Part shown: piece by piece, positions 13,201-28,200 of the stretch
Position numbering within the stretch: the first letter of the stretch is position 1
How the letters are laid out: each line of letters opens with the position of its first letter
From: Sipunculus nudus
Taxonomy: Eukaryota > Annelida > Sipuncula > Golfingiida > Sipunculidae
Assembly (NCBI GenBank): GCA_026874595.1
Contig: CM049313.1
Coordinates: 16,491,508-16,555,507 of the forward strand
Reading direction: 5' to 3'
DNA: 64,000 nt
Made by a program: the position numbers and the translations under genes
Notes under the pieces: model-generated
What the model saw: the letters and a program-made list of their open reading frames with translations, nothing else
The model's database searches: none
Told to the model about the DNA's origin: nothing

Positions 13201-16200
13201 TTCACCTCCTCTTTTATTCCACTATCTGCTTCAAAAAGACATTTCGTGCTCTTGATTTTGATTTCTAACTCTGTGTTTGATTCCGGACATTGTGATTCTG
13301 CTGCTTTTTCCAGATTTTCCTTTAACACTATTTCCTTGTCATCATCAAGTTTACTGGCTCCGTTACATTCCGTTGATTCACTTTTTTCTTCCATCTGAGA
13401 TTTTGATTCCTCTTTTGATTTTAAAATTTCATCATTAAGTTTTGTCTCAACTACTTCTGATTGTTTTGCACGATTTTGGATGTCATTACTTGCTTGAGCA
13501 GAATTATGAACCTCTTCTGAGTCAGATTCAGTATGAGACATTTTTGTATGTAAATTTGGTGTGTTAGCAGTTTCCTGAGGGAGCGATTGTGAATCTGATG
13601 TAATATCAGGCTTTTCAACAGATGGAGACATCTCTTGCTCCTTTGATGAACATAACGACTGATCGGCTGTCGCAGAGCTCAAGCACTGGCTCGTCTCCGC
13701 TGGTTCAATTGTGGGACCTCCCCTCCTGGGAGGAAACACTCTTTTCCGGTGCAATGCTTGTGCTGTGTTAGTACTCATTTCCTCTGGCGGGTTGCTGTAC
13801 ATTGTGCCACGTCCATATATGGGCGTAACAAAGGATACTGAAGCTGTGGATCTGACATCACCAGCGCCACCTGGTAGTGGTTCTCCTCTTTTCAGTATTT
13901 TGGGTGCCACTATGGGGACTTGGGTATTACCTTTCTGGCCTTCTGATGGAGCTGCAGACGCCTGCACATTTAAAACCTTACTGCTTGGTGTTTCTGCTAA
14001 GAGCTGGCTCTTTATATCAGAATACACACTGTTCATGCTGGCAGTGTTCAGCGGCTGTGAAAAAACTGATGTCACAGGGATGTTAGGTACTAAACTACTG
14101 CTGGAGTATAGATTATCAGCCTTGGAGGCCAGTTGTTCAGAACTCTTTGATAACAAAGCCACAGGTTCTGATTTTGAGACTGGAGTAATATCTGCAATTT
14201 TGCTGCTGACATACACTGGGGCATTTGGATTTAAGTCTGATCTGGATGGCTGACCTGTACCAGCCTCTGTTACAGAGCTCTCATTGACCTTTGACATGGG
14301 TGGCACTTTAACGTCAGAATGTAACAAAGCACTGGAGGTATCAATGTGTTTGCTGCTTGGGATATTGTCCTGCTTGACAGTACTTTCACTACCAGCTCCT
14401 GTGGCTGTATCTCCACTCTGCTGCACCTGATCTGTGGAATCTGCCTGTGGATCTCGTTTAATCACATGCCTGACATGCTGAATTGATGGATCCATCGTCA
14501 AGCGGATATCCCTGCTCACAAGGTTAGATTGATGTCCCTGTGTGTCTGCAACTATAAAATAATCAAAACTCAACTGAGGTCATCAATAGCCATGTACAAC
14601 CAGGGGCTAGGAGATCCTGAAAAATGAATGCTCCATTAATTAACCACATGTTTATCTCTTAATGTATTGTGATAAATCATGTTTTAAGATATTCCATAGG
14701 AGAAAAAAGAATTCCTTTTTCCCCAGTGCTGTAATAAGAATTTGAAAGTTTTAACAAACTTAAGTAGGTCAAGTATCTGCAAGAAATACAAAATATCTTA
14801 GCAGTAAGAACTGAAAATATCATTTGTTATATAGTGCATGACTGATTATTTTTCTTCCAGTGAATCATTAAAATATATTTTAATACCCCTTCTTGGACTG
14901 AAAACCTTCAGTCTAGTGAACAATGGACCAGGTTGTAGTTTGCTGAGGAAAGACTTCAATCCTGCAATTAGCTATACCACCAATTCCATATGAACATACC
15001 TTTGGTTTCTATGAGTTTGTTGATATCTTCCTCTGTCCCATCATTTCCAACATACACAAGTCTAAGTTTGTACACAGTCCTCTCTGGGTCTTTGAATTCA
15101 ACCTGTTTAAAAAAAAAACACTTAACTTAACAATCTAACAATAAAACTAAAAAATCACAAGAACATTTCACTACTGCAGCTGCAAAATGGTTTGATTACA
15201 GGTGCAAACAATTAGAAAGAACTTGGTTTTTTTTTTACAAGAATCTAAAATTCTATAACTTATTTAGATTTTTTTTTTAGAAAAAAGCACCTCAGTATTA
15301 TCACACTGTTAAAGTTCCAGTTGCTACTTAATTTGTTGTAATACTTACCCTTTTCAGTACAGTGCCTGCTAAAGCTACGTCTTTGGTCAGATCTCCAAAC
15401 TCCCACCGGACTTCACTTTGGATGGTTGTAGGTTCGTCAAACAGGGTGGCTTCAAAGGCCTGTAAAAGAGGCATTCCATCAATAACAGGGTACATACTCC
15501 TCCGTTCCTTTCAACATGAATTTTTAAGGACTTTCTAAGGTACCTCATTCGTATATTTTTTGTTTCCAGCCTTCCAAGTAGAAATGATGAGGATTCTTGT
15601 CAGCCATGATCAGAAACAGGTTATGTTTTATATCATAAAAGGCAAAGTGTTCCTATATAAATATGTATCTGATCCTAGCTGAACTTCTGAATGGTGATAA
15701 ATATGTACCATTTCGCAGATTAAATGCATTTTGCCATTGCAGTGCAAAGGTTTTTACAGGCCTGTAATAGTGTGATGAAGAAAATTGAAGGTGAGATGGA
15801 TTTCTTCTGCTTTATTTTCAAGGGTGGTAAGAGAAATTTATTAAACAAGTTTCATGGCTTTTCCATTACTATTCTCAAGATTACCTGAACATCTCAGATT
15901 TCTTAATTACTTAATAAAGAATACTGAAGGGAGATGAACCTTATAAACAAAGGAAACATTTACTGAATGCTTCCAACAAAATATCTGGGGAATAAAAATG
16001 TTTTTAAAAAACACTGATATCAATCAAAGGGCTTAAGGATACTTTTATGTCAATTTTCATATAAATTACTCATCTAGTTTTAGTAACCAAGTCGCAACAA
16101 AATATTACTAATTATCCAGCAAAATCTTTTTTCAAAAATAATCTGAGCCAACACTTGGCTGCTTAAATACAAGATTTAGGATTCAGACAGCTCAATTGTT

Positions 16201-19200
16201 TATCATGTGGTCAATGCATACACCTTTCAGAGACCCTAGTTTGTCTGTCAAATGAACTGAAAATGGATCTCTCAACTAGGCACTGTGTTAACTGAAGGGG
16301 CAGTGTGTGTGAAACAGAGGTCTTCTGCTGGTCTCTACTCTTCATTTCTGTTTGGGTATCGATTTATATTTAGACACATAAATGAACAAAAGACAACCCA
16401 CGCAACAGCTGCAGCAGTTAGTTTAAAGGGTAAACCCATGGGGCTTTAAATAAAAGCGTCACATTAATTTGAAATTAAACTTACCCATGGTGGAACCTGG
16501 TGAAACAGACCATCTGTAGCCGGGATTAAGTGGTGCAGGCCTACCCTCTCATGGTTACCGTAATCAATCAGCCGCACACCTACTCCACTCTAGATAAAAT
16601 ACAAACCAGGAATTAGGGAAACATACGTGGTAAATACCAATGACTGAACTGATAAATCAAGTACACAGAACCTCTTCTTTTAAGTGATGCAAAGCAGTGA
16701 TAAGAGAAACATGTAGTTACAGAGCTGTGAATATCAATATCTGAAATGAGATATCAAGTACACAGAGCTCCCACATAGTGACTTGCATAAGAAATATAGC
16801 TAAAACTGAAAAGTTTACTATTTTTTATGATCAGTCCATGATCAGAAAATTGCACTCTCTATTGAAAGAGGAGGAAGAGTCTTATGAACAGAACTTTTTG
16901 TTAGTTTTAGGCTGTCTTAGAGTCTACATTCCAAACTCATATGCAAATGGCTAATATCATTACCCTGAAATCAAAAACTGCAGCTTTAGACTTTCAAGTG
17001 AATCCAAGTGACAATATAAAGATCTCCACATTTTTTCTTAGACTCAAAGGCAAAATTCACCTTCAGGTCCATCTTCAGTGACTTAACCACTGGGCTTATG
17101 TTCTGCAACGTTATACAGCAGACACATTACCGCACTGAAGACTAACATGAATGGTAACAACATACAGAAGAGCCATGTGAAATAGACTTGTTACCCTGAC
17201 ATTTTTGGCTTCCTCCACCACTCCTCTGTACCACTGTTGGTCAAAGCTAAATTTAGCATATACTGCAGTGCCCTCTACTGGCTCTGTTCCTAACTCCTTG
17301 TAAGTCTTGATGCTGAAGTTATCTACAAACTCTTTCCTGTTAAGAAAATGAAAACTGTATTAAGATTAAGGAAATCAATTAACTACAGAATCAAAAGTTT
17401 TATGTGATTTTAAAGAGAGGTGAATTTTGTTAATTCTGAATCAAATAATTCTATTAACATTAAATGGCAAATATTGATAAAAATTTCAAGAATGCGGATT
17501 AAAAAGTGACTAATGTTGACATATACATATATATTTAATAATAAATAATAAACATGAATGCAGGTTCCAGGGCACCTGCAAGTCAGTAGCATAACAGTAT
17601 CAATGTTCTGACTCTGTAGTCTCCCTGCTTACAAAAGATAGCACTTTATATTATACATTTCAGCACTATAAAAGTAAATACCTGATAGTGTCACTGATAA
17701 GTGTGAGCTTCCTGTACACCTCCTCGTCCATTTCCGGCACCACCCAGAACGTGGCACTCTTGTTGAGCAGTGTGGACACATAACATGTCATCTGACTACC
17801 TGTCATATAGATAAAACATTTCATATAAAAGGTATAGCACAAAATACTGATAAATTAATGGATCTCGGTGGATCTCTATCAAAATAAATGACTCTCTATG
17901 TAAGGAATCAATACTATAAAAAGTAAAATTCTTTATTTACAGACTGAAAGGTAATTTTTGTTTATCTTCAATTTATAATGGACTAAAAGAATACAACAAG
18001 AACATTAACCCTTTCCTGACCAGATTGCTGCAATGGACTGCTTGAGATTAACATCCAGAAATCTCATTTGGCTGGATTTTCTGAGATGAAAAAAATGCCT
18101 ATATCCTTTTAGTTCTATAAATTTCCATAAACCTAAAGAATGCATATAGAATATCCAGTTCTAAAGATTTCCATTTACCTAGAGCAGACAACCTCTGTAG
18201 AAAATACTAAACACGTTGGTAAAGATACAATGAAAACTGAGAAAGTGAGGTAAATATAGTGTCAGAATTTGTCTGAAATCTAAAATTATCTAAACATGAA
18301 AATAAGAATTTATTAAGATATTCTAAGCCAATAAAGTGCAGTGGAAAAGTGTTTTCTGTTTGCTGTCATTATTAATGTGACTGGGATGGAACATGCAAGA
18401 CAACTACAGAAATGGTACAATATGATACAGTGGAACCCCGCCTTGCGACCACCCCACAATTGCGACCACCCCACAATTACGACCACTTTGATTGGTCCCA
18501 AATTTTTTTTAGTTTATTTATGTTTAAAAATGACTCAAAATTACGACCACCCCTAAATTCAGAATTACGACCAGATATCCTGGCCCCAGCGCTAATGCGA
18601 CCCCGCTAATGCGACCACCGCCGAGAAGTACTGAAGCAACTTTTGACCCGAGTCAATGGCTGCGCCTTGTCACAGGCGCCTTAACGAAAGATCAATGAGG
18701 GAAACAAGGGTTCCCAACCCCAGTGTAACCCTTCCTGACTCGGTGTCTGCACTGATCCTCGTTGAGGCGTAAGTTGTAGATCAAAGAGGGTAACTATCGG
18801 CTGATTACTTAATGAGCCGGTCTGCCTGGCTAACTGCCCTGGGGTCTTGGGCTAGCGATGCTAATTGCCCCTCAGTGATCACCTGTATTACAGCTACCAG
18901 AAGTGCGGAAGTGAGAGATTAATATTTTTACTCATCACATAATGTTCGATCTTCATTGGTCAAATTAATGATCTAGTTAATCCTAGATGTGCTCATACCT
19001 TACTCACACTGAGTATTGAGCAGTCAGTCAAATATATAAATACAAAGCTTGCATGGCGGCAAATTCGTTGTCTTGCCTTATCAGATAAATCGCTGTCAGT
19101 TTATTTCTCTACTGGTTCAGTTTGCGTTTAAATTGCTTGCTGTTGTGCCACCATGCCTCGGAAAGAGCGCTCCTTGAGGGAGAAAGTGGTGATAATCAAG

Positions 19201-22200
19201 GCGGAAACACCAGGATGCAGTCAGCGCCAACTGGCTCAGCAGTTAAGCGTCAGTAAAACTCAAGTGCACGCAATATATACTCAGGCGGAGGGCTAAATAT
19301 ATGACAGCCACGTATTATGTTCAATATGTTCAAGTAGGTTATCTTCGTATTGTCTCTAGTGTAACTATGTGTTAATCATCAGTCACTACGTATGTGTCAA
19401 TGTATATATATTTTTATCATGAATAAATATATAAAACAATTTTGTTTTCTTTTCAGCTACACAAAATAAAACATTCCTAATTAGGGTTCTCCGCTTAGTA
19501 GAACATTTTGTTATAATTCACATAAAGGATATGCAATATATACAAACTGATACACATTAAACATCGCCTTGATATATGCGACCAAGGTAAGAGTTTCACA
19601 AATACGACCACCCCCAAATTACGACCACTTTGCTCAGTCCCCAGGGTGGTCGTAATTGTGGGGTTCCACTGTACTCTTGACTCAACAAGTAATTGATACT
19701 GATGTCTGGATGTTGGAAATTCCTGTGATAGGGTGGTTAGTAGACTATGAAATGAACTACCACTGCAGTCATACTTGCAAAGAAATACACCTTGACAATG
19801 TTTGTTTTTAAATGGGCATCTTTTTTTTTGTTCTTAACTTAAATAAATAAGCAGATTTTCTCTTGTCAACAGCATCACTATAAAATGAGAAAATAGTCCA
19901 TAGATATGAAACTAACCTTCTTGAAGCTCTGGCCATGGCTCTATCTTTGTGGGTTGATCTGAAACATCAGAAGATAAACAGAACTGTAACTATTTGTGGA
20001 TAACTGAATTCCATGAATTTAAGAACTCTAATTTAATTTGTTAAAGTATTTAAGGCCTTCCTAGATAGAACAATATTAACTTGTGCATATGGATAGACTT
20101 CATAAATAATGCTCAAATTGATATTAATTCAAGGAATCATGCATTTAGATACATTAACTCTAAAGACAGTGTTAAAGACAGTGTTTTACTCAGATCATTC
20201 AAAAATTTTCTTGTAAAATGGGTAAAGTGCTGTTCCTTAAAACTGATTCAAGTTTATTTGGTAACAATTTGTGCATGTTTCCAGGTTTTTAAGTACCTTG
20301 TTTAGTTTCTGGGAACACAATATTCAAGTTGTTTATCGCATCTAATACTGGTGTGTAGTCCAGACAGAACTGGAGATCGGTGGATGGCAGTCTTTCTGAA
20401 CGATTTGGATGTTCGTGCTGCTTTGCCTGCAAAGATGGAAAATTTAATTGAACAATCAGTGTTACGGGGTGACATAAAGGTGGACCGAACTGTCCTGCTA
20501 GTGAAGCTTGCTTTTCTAGCGAAGCGGTTAGAACACCGGACATGTGCGCCACCGACATGGGTTTGAATCCCGGATCAGCCCAGAATTTTCCCCTGAGTAA
20601 TTTGTCTTTGTAACACCAGCTAATATGGTATTGTTAGCAACTTACAAAATCTAGCCTTTCTGTTGACCATATTTCCAAGTGTATGTCCATAACAGATTGC
20701 AAAACTTCCTCTTTTATCACTCAGCGAGAGCTGAATTAATTTTACATCTTAACATGTATACAAATACTATTATTATCTATAATTGATAAAAGAACCCTGG
20801 AGCAAAAATTAATGTTAACATTCCTTCATCCAGCCAGCTGTATAGAATATAACAGTATTACAATAGCAATAGGTGGAATGTATTAACAATGTTATATTTG
20901 GGAAAAACAGAAGAAAAAATTTAAGAAAACTGGAATGCATTGCATTATTAATGGGGAAAACTACCTGTATGATTGTAGAGTTAGAAATGTCAATCCACCT
21001 ATTCACAACTTTATTCATAGATGGAAAAAGTACTATGATATTGAAAACGAATTTGCAGAATTAACACAGAAGTTTGACAGAATTTGAAGAAACCTAGAAG
21101 TATTGTAACTTTGACTTGATTTAAAATTTATCAGCTTTAATGAATTATATTTACATGCTTGATATAAGTTAATACATATGAACATGCTCCTACTTGTTTA
21201 TGTGTAACACTGTGTTATGTTAGTTATTTGTTCTGTGTATTTGTATGCTGAAATTATTTTGTATATGTTCATTTTGTATAATAAAAAAAAGTATTACAAT
21301 AGCAGTATACAATGTATCCATTCTGTCCTACCTTGGCAGTGAATGAGATGACCTCTTTAACAAATTCTTCATCACTTTTATCAAGCAGTGCCTCAGCTTC
21401 CTGACAGATCTATAAGAACAGATACCAACAGTTAGAGTAAGGATAAAAGTCAAACTGAAATGTGATGCACAGGCTGCGGACAGACCTGCAACTTGTGCAA
21501 TTGCGGTTATAGACATGGCATCTAAGCACCGAGTGCCTGGAAGGATTTCAAATCAGATTTTAGCAAAGTCTAGGTGAGGGTTTAGAAAAAGTGTAGATTA
21601 TAAGAAAAAAATTTGTATTCATTTATATGTATTCAAGGTTTAATGATAACAGTGGAAATATTTATTTATATCACAATGATTCTTCTGTATATATAAATGA
21701 TCTAAGCGAAAATGCCTCCACAAATATAACTGAATTTACAGGATTCACTTCATGAACTCTAATGATTTTAAAGGACCAACTGTTTATATCTGTAGATCCA
21801 TACACAAATATCCCATATGAAAACAATAATTTGCTGTACCTGATTGATTTGAGTGGACTGTTCTGCAAACATCTTTTCCAGTGCTGTAAAGCTGTTTTCC
21901 TTGCTGGTTATGTCCTGCTGCAGCTGTTCCATCAGCGTCTTTGCTCTCTGTTTTAGTTTTGCTTGTGCCTCTGTTATTGTCCGCCGAATATTCCTCTCAT
22001 GTAGCTTTAATCTATAAGGAGCAGTAATGTTATGATGTCTGTATTATGCCTTTTGTATCAATAATGCCTTTACATCTGTGATGTCGTCTGTTACACTCGA
22101 TACACAACTGTGATTCATCTCCTTCGTTTTACCGTATTTATGTGTGTATAAGACGACCCCATGTATAAGACGACCCCCCAATGTTGAGCCTCAAATTTTG

Positions 22201-25200
22201 GTTCAAATTATTTTTCAGCATCTCAAGTTGGAGCTGCCAGCTACTGAGTATCAATTTGTTAGCATAATAATCACTTTAACACTGATGATTGAAATGGGAT
22301 TTTATAATTTTTTATTCTTAAAATAGTCAGTGGTATATTTTTTTATGATGCTACAAGTGAAAACAGGAAAGTAATATAGAAAGGTATGGAGCAGACCAAA
22401 ACAAAATTAATTAAACATATTAAAGAATGAGTATTATGCAACAATTCAAATTAATATCATAAGAGACATCAAAGGGTCAATTTTAGGGCCAAAATTTGGG
22501 TAATAAATTATTATCCAGGAGATGGCACCCACTAAGAATTTACATGTCAAGAGAATGTGCATTACAGGGCATTGACACCTTCCTCTTTGAAAAAGATAAT
22601 TTTATTTCAAAGAAATGTCAGTCTTCTGCATAATTTGAGGAAGATCACCCCAAACACCCACTGCATATCAGCATCCACATTCACTAGTGGCTTAAGGTAG
22701 ACAAGTGACAGCGCACAAAACCAAGGCTTCCATGATGCTCTATTTAACTAAGCTTCCTCATTTATTATTCTGTGTTAATCTTAAATATCAAAAATTACAT
22801 TTTCCTGGCCTGTCCACAACCATGTCACAGTCACCAAATTTTCCCACAAAATATATCACATTTGTGTAAACGACGTCGGTAACTGCTGCTTTGAAAAGTA
22901 AGATTCTCCTGGTCTCACCACCAGGGCTCACACGGGGCAAACCATTTTTGTAATCAGACCAATGGCAGTGTGGCACTGCATTGTGCATCCAATTTATCAC
23001 ATTGTGCATCAAATTCCCAGTTTTAATCCCATGACAGCCACTCCCAATCTTCGCCCTGTGCCAGCCTCGGTGTTGAGACCCTGTAAACTTGCTAAACAAA
23101 GCAGTAGTTAAAATCAGGGAGATCTGAAACAACTATATAACTATAACAGCTACGTGGGTTTTTTTTTTTTTTTTGGCTGATTACAGAAGAAGCTCATTAA
23201 ATCCCAGGTGGATGGGACCAACAAAAGCATCTGAGGCTAGAAGAATTGGTAATGGTTGAACTAAATTAAATACAGGCATATAACCTATCAATTCAACTAA
23301 AACAAGTTCAACACTAAACTAGATGTAGTCAGACAATGGTCCTCAGAGGGCCCGCATTTCTGGTAGTGCTGGACTAGTTTACATGTGGGTGAAAAATTAA
23401 GTTAAAATTTGAAAAATATGACAAACAAAAAAAGGTTTTTATCCGTATGCATGAAGGATAAAATCCTACAAGATCAAATGATATTAAAGAAGATATGTCT
23501 GAAATAATTTGTGCAATAGAAAATCACCGAATGTATTCTATTGGCCATATTTGATTTTGAGCAAGCCTGTAATGCAATTGGTCTGGAGCCCACATAGTCA
23601 CCAATGATCCCTGTGAAATTGGGAAAGCTGAAGAAGGTTGTTGAGTTATCGTGCGCAAAAGAAAATCAGCGATCAGGCTGTGGCAGCCATATTGGAATTC
23701 CAACAGGTCTGTAATTTAATAGGTCTGTAGCCCTCATAGGTACCAATCATCCCTGTGAATTTGGGAAAGCTGCTGTAGTTATTGTTGATTTATTGCACGC
23801 AAAAGAAAATCAGGGATCAGGCTGTGGTAGCCAAATAGGAATTCCAACAGGTCTGTTATTCAATAGGTCTGGAGCCCTCATAGGTACAAATCATCCCTGT
23901 GAATTAAGGAAAACTGCAATAGGTTGATGGAAGGATGGATGGAAGGAAGGACGGACTGACACAGTGATCACTATAGGGCACTGCTTGACAAGCGGGGCCC
24001 TAATCAAAAAGTTTAACTGCAGATCCAGAAGCAAGCAACAGCAATGGTTACTGTCTCTCGTGAACAAAGTGAGACTCGGATCTGGGCTTTAACTAATAAC
24101 CCTTTGATTTTATCATTTAAATGTTAATTTTTAAATGCTAATCGAGGCCCTGAAATGCATCAATCACCCTTGACCCTTCTCTATCATCTGGTAATGAAAG
24201 CTCCTTGGCTTGAATTTTTATTAAAATACCACCACAGTAAAAAAAAGAAATGGTCCTAAATACTTGGTCCTAAACAATTTAAGAAATCATACTATGATTG
24301 ATATTCCTGAAGTTTAAAAAGTTTTTATAACATCTGGGTAACTCAAGCATACAGTCAAATTTCTAAGACTCTCAATGTGCTTACAAATTAAAACAGTGGT
24401 TAAACTGCTGCATGGCCAAGCTGTACCTTGTACCTCGCAAAAATCTGCACAATGCAAATTAATAATTTAATGTTTCAGCTTATTGTGGTCAAGCAGGCTG
24501 GCTATCTAATATCAATCCAATCACTTTACCTCTCCTGGTAGCTGCCTCTGACTAAATTTATTTCTTCTCGTCTCTGGTCTGCAGTCCTTGCCCATCTAAA
24601 AATGAGATGTCAACTACTGTTAAACAAGGAAGCTAGCTGTTCTATTGACAGTCTGACTTTATGTAGTGAACATCCTAGCTGGCCAATGTTACCACATTAG
24701 AAGATTACTAGATCCAATTATGAATATTACATGATCTGTCAATGAGTGTAAAGTACAGTTACAATGTTTATGTAAATTTTAGCATTGGAATGACTGTCCT
24801 TAGTTCATTATGTTACTCTATATTCAAAACCATATACAGCTATGTCTTATACTCAATTCATAATGTATACAATTTATCATGCATGTATTTTGAGGAAACA
24901 AGAAAAAAGTGAAATGCTCACCCCTTCCATGTTTCAATATAGTTTTTCAACTCATCCCTTTTTTCCTGAAATGAAGCAAAGTGCTAGTTTTTTTTTTTAT
25001 TATACATGCATATTTTAATACAGATGGCACATCTTATCAAGTAGTGTCACATTAAGGTAGGCATTTGGTTAAAAAAATAAACAAATGACCCATGGGTCAT
25101 GACGCTCAGCTGCCAAGCATGACCTGTGACATCATGGGCTGAGATTTACAACTTCCAGTCAAATTTTGAAGAACCAATTTGCCAATTTGTTGAAATTTTC

Positions 25201-28200
25201 TACAACAATAGAAATATATATCACCTATGTCTGGTTAAAACACAGTGAACTGATGGTCTGAGGAAAATGTATGATTGTTAAGGTATCCAGAACTATTCCC
25301 ATAGCTTACTTGATACCTGTCAGTCTCAAAAGGAACACCACAAAGGGCAAAATAAGATCAAAATATATAGCAAAAAATCAAGGAAATCCATGCAAGAATT
25401 ATTGAGAAACAGGTGCTTCTGTATGAATTTTTATTCAATACAAGCCAACTGTACTGCACTTTCATATATGATGACAATATTTATTAAGAAATATTTGACC
25501 CAATCCTTTGCAAGATTACATTAATATACGTCCGACTGCCTTCACTTTAACAGTTCTTGAGATAATATGATCAAAAGGAATTTAAAGATGGTTGCCTGGT
25601 GGCCATTTTGGACTTCTGACAGGTCTGAAATCAGACAACCATTCTCTAAATCTGACCAAAAATTGAAGGAAAATTACTGAAACTGCACTGAAAAAAGGAT
25701 TTCTAAGGTGGCTAACTGGCAGACATAATGGATTTCTGACAAGTCTGACATTTAATATCACACATTCTCCAATAAGAGACCAAACTTGGGGCAAATTCCC
25801 CAAATGATGTTACAGTAATGAATGTCCAAAACAATTCAAAAGGCATGTTCAGGCGCTCATATCAGATTTATAGATATGCAAATGTAAAAGTGTAGGTCCA
25901 ATATTTTTTATTATCACTCTACTTTTCAATGGGGTCAGCAGGGTTGGTAAACTGCAAAACCTGAAAGAAAAGAAATGCAGAAAGCATGACTAAGAGTCTT
26001 GTAATAAAATAAAGCCATCCTAAATCAAGTACACATCCACATATTATGAGAACAAACACTTGCTTTTATATGTGGTGATTTATATAAAAATATTCAGATA
26101 TCTAGGAAACTAAGTTTATTGCTATGATTCCATAAAATAAACTGCAAAATGTTCCCATCATCTCATAAATCAGTAGCTAAACCTTAATACTATACTCTCA
26201 TAGGGGACTCTTAAATTCTATGCATGCCACACATACCAGAGGCCAAAGCGAGGCCAGTGGGGAATAACAAAGACATGTGCTCGCTTGTCACAGCAGTAAC
26301 ATGTGCTGATACAGTTTAGCTCAGCATGGCAGGTCCTGTCACAGCCTTTTCTGTTCCTTCATGCTACTCATTTACTAATTAGACATCATTGATTGATTTT
26401 TAATTAGTTTTCCTAAGTGATACAGGTAGAAAGAAGCAGTGGAAATTACTAATTAATTCATACATCTGGACGAGGGACTCTTCGTGATTGTGTGTTCATA
26501 TGTTCCTGGTTTGGTATGCTGTTTGTTATATTTGTTCATAGAATTAAGTAAATGAACAACCATTTTAGAACAATGATTTCTAATGATCTGTATCAATTTA
26601 TAAAGGCACATATTAAAATATCATTTTTACATAGTCCATGCCCTCATTTGGTTTTGCCTTACCTTTATTATGTACGTGTCAAGATATTTTAAAATACTGT
26701 GCTGTTTCACAAAATCTGTGTCCATACACATGCAATTAATTGTACTTTATTAAAATAAATAAATAACATAAATAAATAATGACAGAAGACTACCAACATA
26801 TTTAACTTGATGGTGACATTTAGCAAAGATCTGCATATAGTTTTTACCAGCCAAGCATTGATCCCCTTACTGGTTTATAGATAATAGATACATTGGTATG
26901 TCTCAATTGGTTGAAGGGGCTTACATTTTATATTACCAAAACTTAATGTTATCATTTTATCTCATTTTTACTTGAGGCCCTCTAAGATGGCATCTGTGGA
27001 TAGCTTTAAGACCCTTAAATTACATGATTGCGAAACAATTATAGATATATCCCCACATGACCAGCCTAGACCCACTGCAATTTAAAGAATATTTAACTCA
27101 TGCAATTCTTGTGTCACCGTTTCCATTGTTTGTCAATGCAGTTTATGTCACACAGCTGTAGGACACGCCGTCAGTATATTTTAACTCTTTATTCACAACA
27201 AATATGAAGTTTTATTATATGACACATTACTTTTCAAATTCGATTTATAAAGAATTTTTGAAGGAACTAACCTGAGTTAAAGAGTGTGGAGCTGGTGAAG
27301 TGTTGAGCATTAATTAAAATGAATATATTATTCCATAATTCATACCTTACATATTTTTATATTTTTTTCTCAAATTATGTAAAGTCTTGCGGGAAAAAGG
27401 TGTCATTTATAAAATTCTGTTTCTGCCCATGCACTTGCCATGCCCAGGAACTCACCATATCACTATCTAATGAGGAGCGATATATTTTTTTAAATGACCT
27501 GTGACATAGTGTTTCACTTGACAGCTATGTGTTGGTTATGCCACTAAAAATACAGTGTATTTTCTATTGGTGCCAGATACAGCATACCTACATCTATATT
27601 TTTAATAGGCTTGTGAAAAGAAAACATTTCATAATTTCATTTCAGAACACTTTTAACAATCACAGAAGCAGACATGTTTCATTTATGCTTTATTAGTCTT
27701 TATTAAGTTAATGACTTCATAATGGCGGTAAAAGCAGCGTACTGCCGAAAGTGTTTTGGTGTGTCTGTCTCTCGGTGCCTACTGTACATGAAACAAGAAA
27801 CTTAGTATTAATGTACACAATCAGAGGAACCAGTCAGCACCTGTGCCCAACACTTGCATATCTTGATATTTTAATTGACCTCGGGCAATTGATTGGCATC
27901 CTGATTGGCATCTTGATTGGCATTCTGCCCATGCACTTGCCATGCCCAGGAACTCACCATATCACTATCTAATGAGGAGCGATATATTTTTTTTAAATGA
28001 CCTGTGACATAGTGTTTCACTTGACAGCTATGTGTTGGTTATGCCACTAAAAATACAGTGTATTTTCTATTGGTGCCAGATACAGCATACCTACATCTAT
28101 ATTTTTAATAGGCTTGTGAAAAGAAAACATTTCATAATTTCATTTCAGAACACTTTTAACAATCACAGAAGCAGACATGTTTCATTTATGCTTAATTAGT

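Larger units (their letters stand above)
18428..19671 (+). mobile_element. Internally deleted pogo/Tigger DNA transposon
   Basis: A 1244-bp element with ends CAGTGGAACCCCG and CGGGGTTCCACTG-type inverted repeats, flanked by TA target duplications (18426-18427 and 19672-19673). Both ends carry repeated ATTACGACCACC-like subterminal motifs, probable transposase sites. It retains a TATA box, an ORF for the DNA-binding N terminus only, and AATAAA near 19422, but no DDE catalytic domain. It lies in intron 8 of the Tudor gene, antisense to it. Confidence 0.85.

Noticed and set aside
12832-14253. Plus-strand ORFs of 180-188 codons opposite exon 14
   Set aside because: They are antisense shadows of the long Tudor linker exon, which has consistent splice phases and composition.
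20510-20585. A functional tRNA gene
   Set aside because: A and B boxes are present and well spaced, but acceptor and anticodon stems do not pair cleanly and a SINE-like tail follows.
25923-25960. Use of the 38-base exon-like fragment as an exon between Tudor exons 2 and 3
   Set aside because: It breaks the frame: exon 2 ends and exon 3 begins in phase 0, and 38 is not divisible by three. It also belongs to a mobile element present at 50984.
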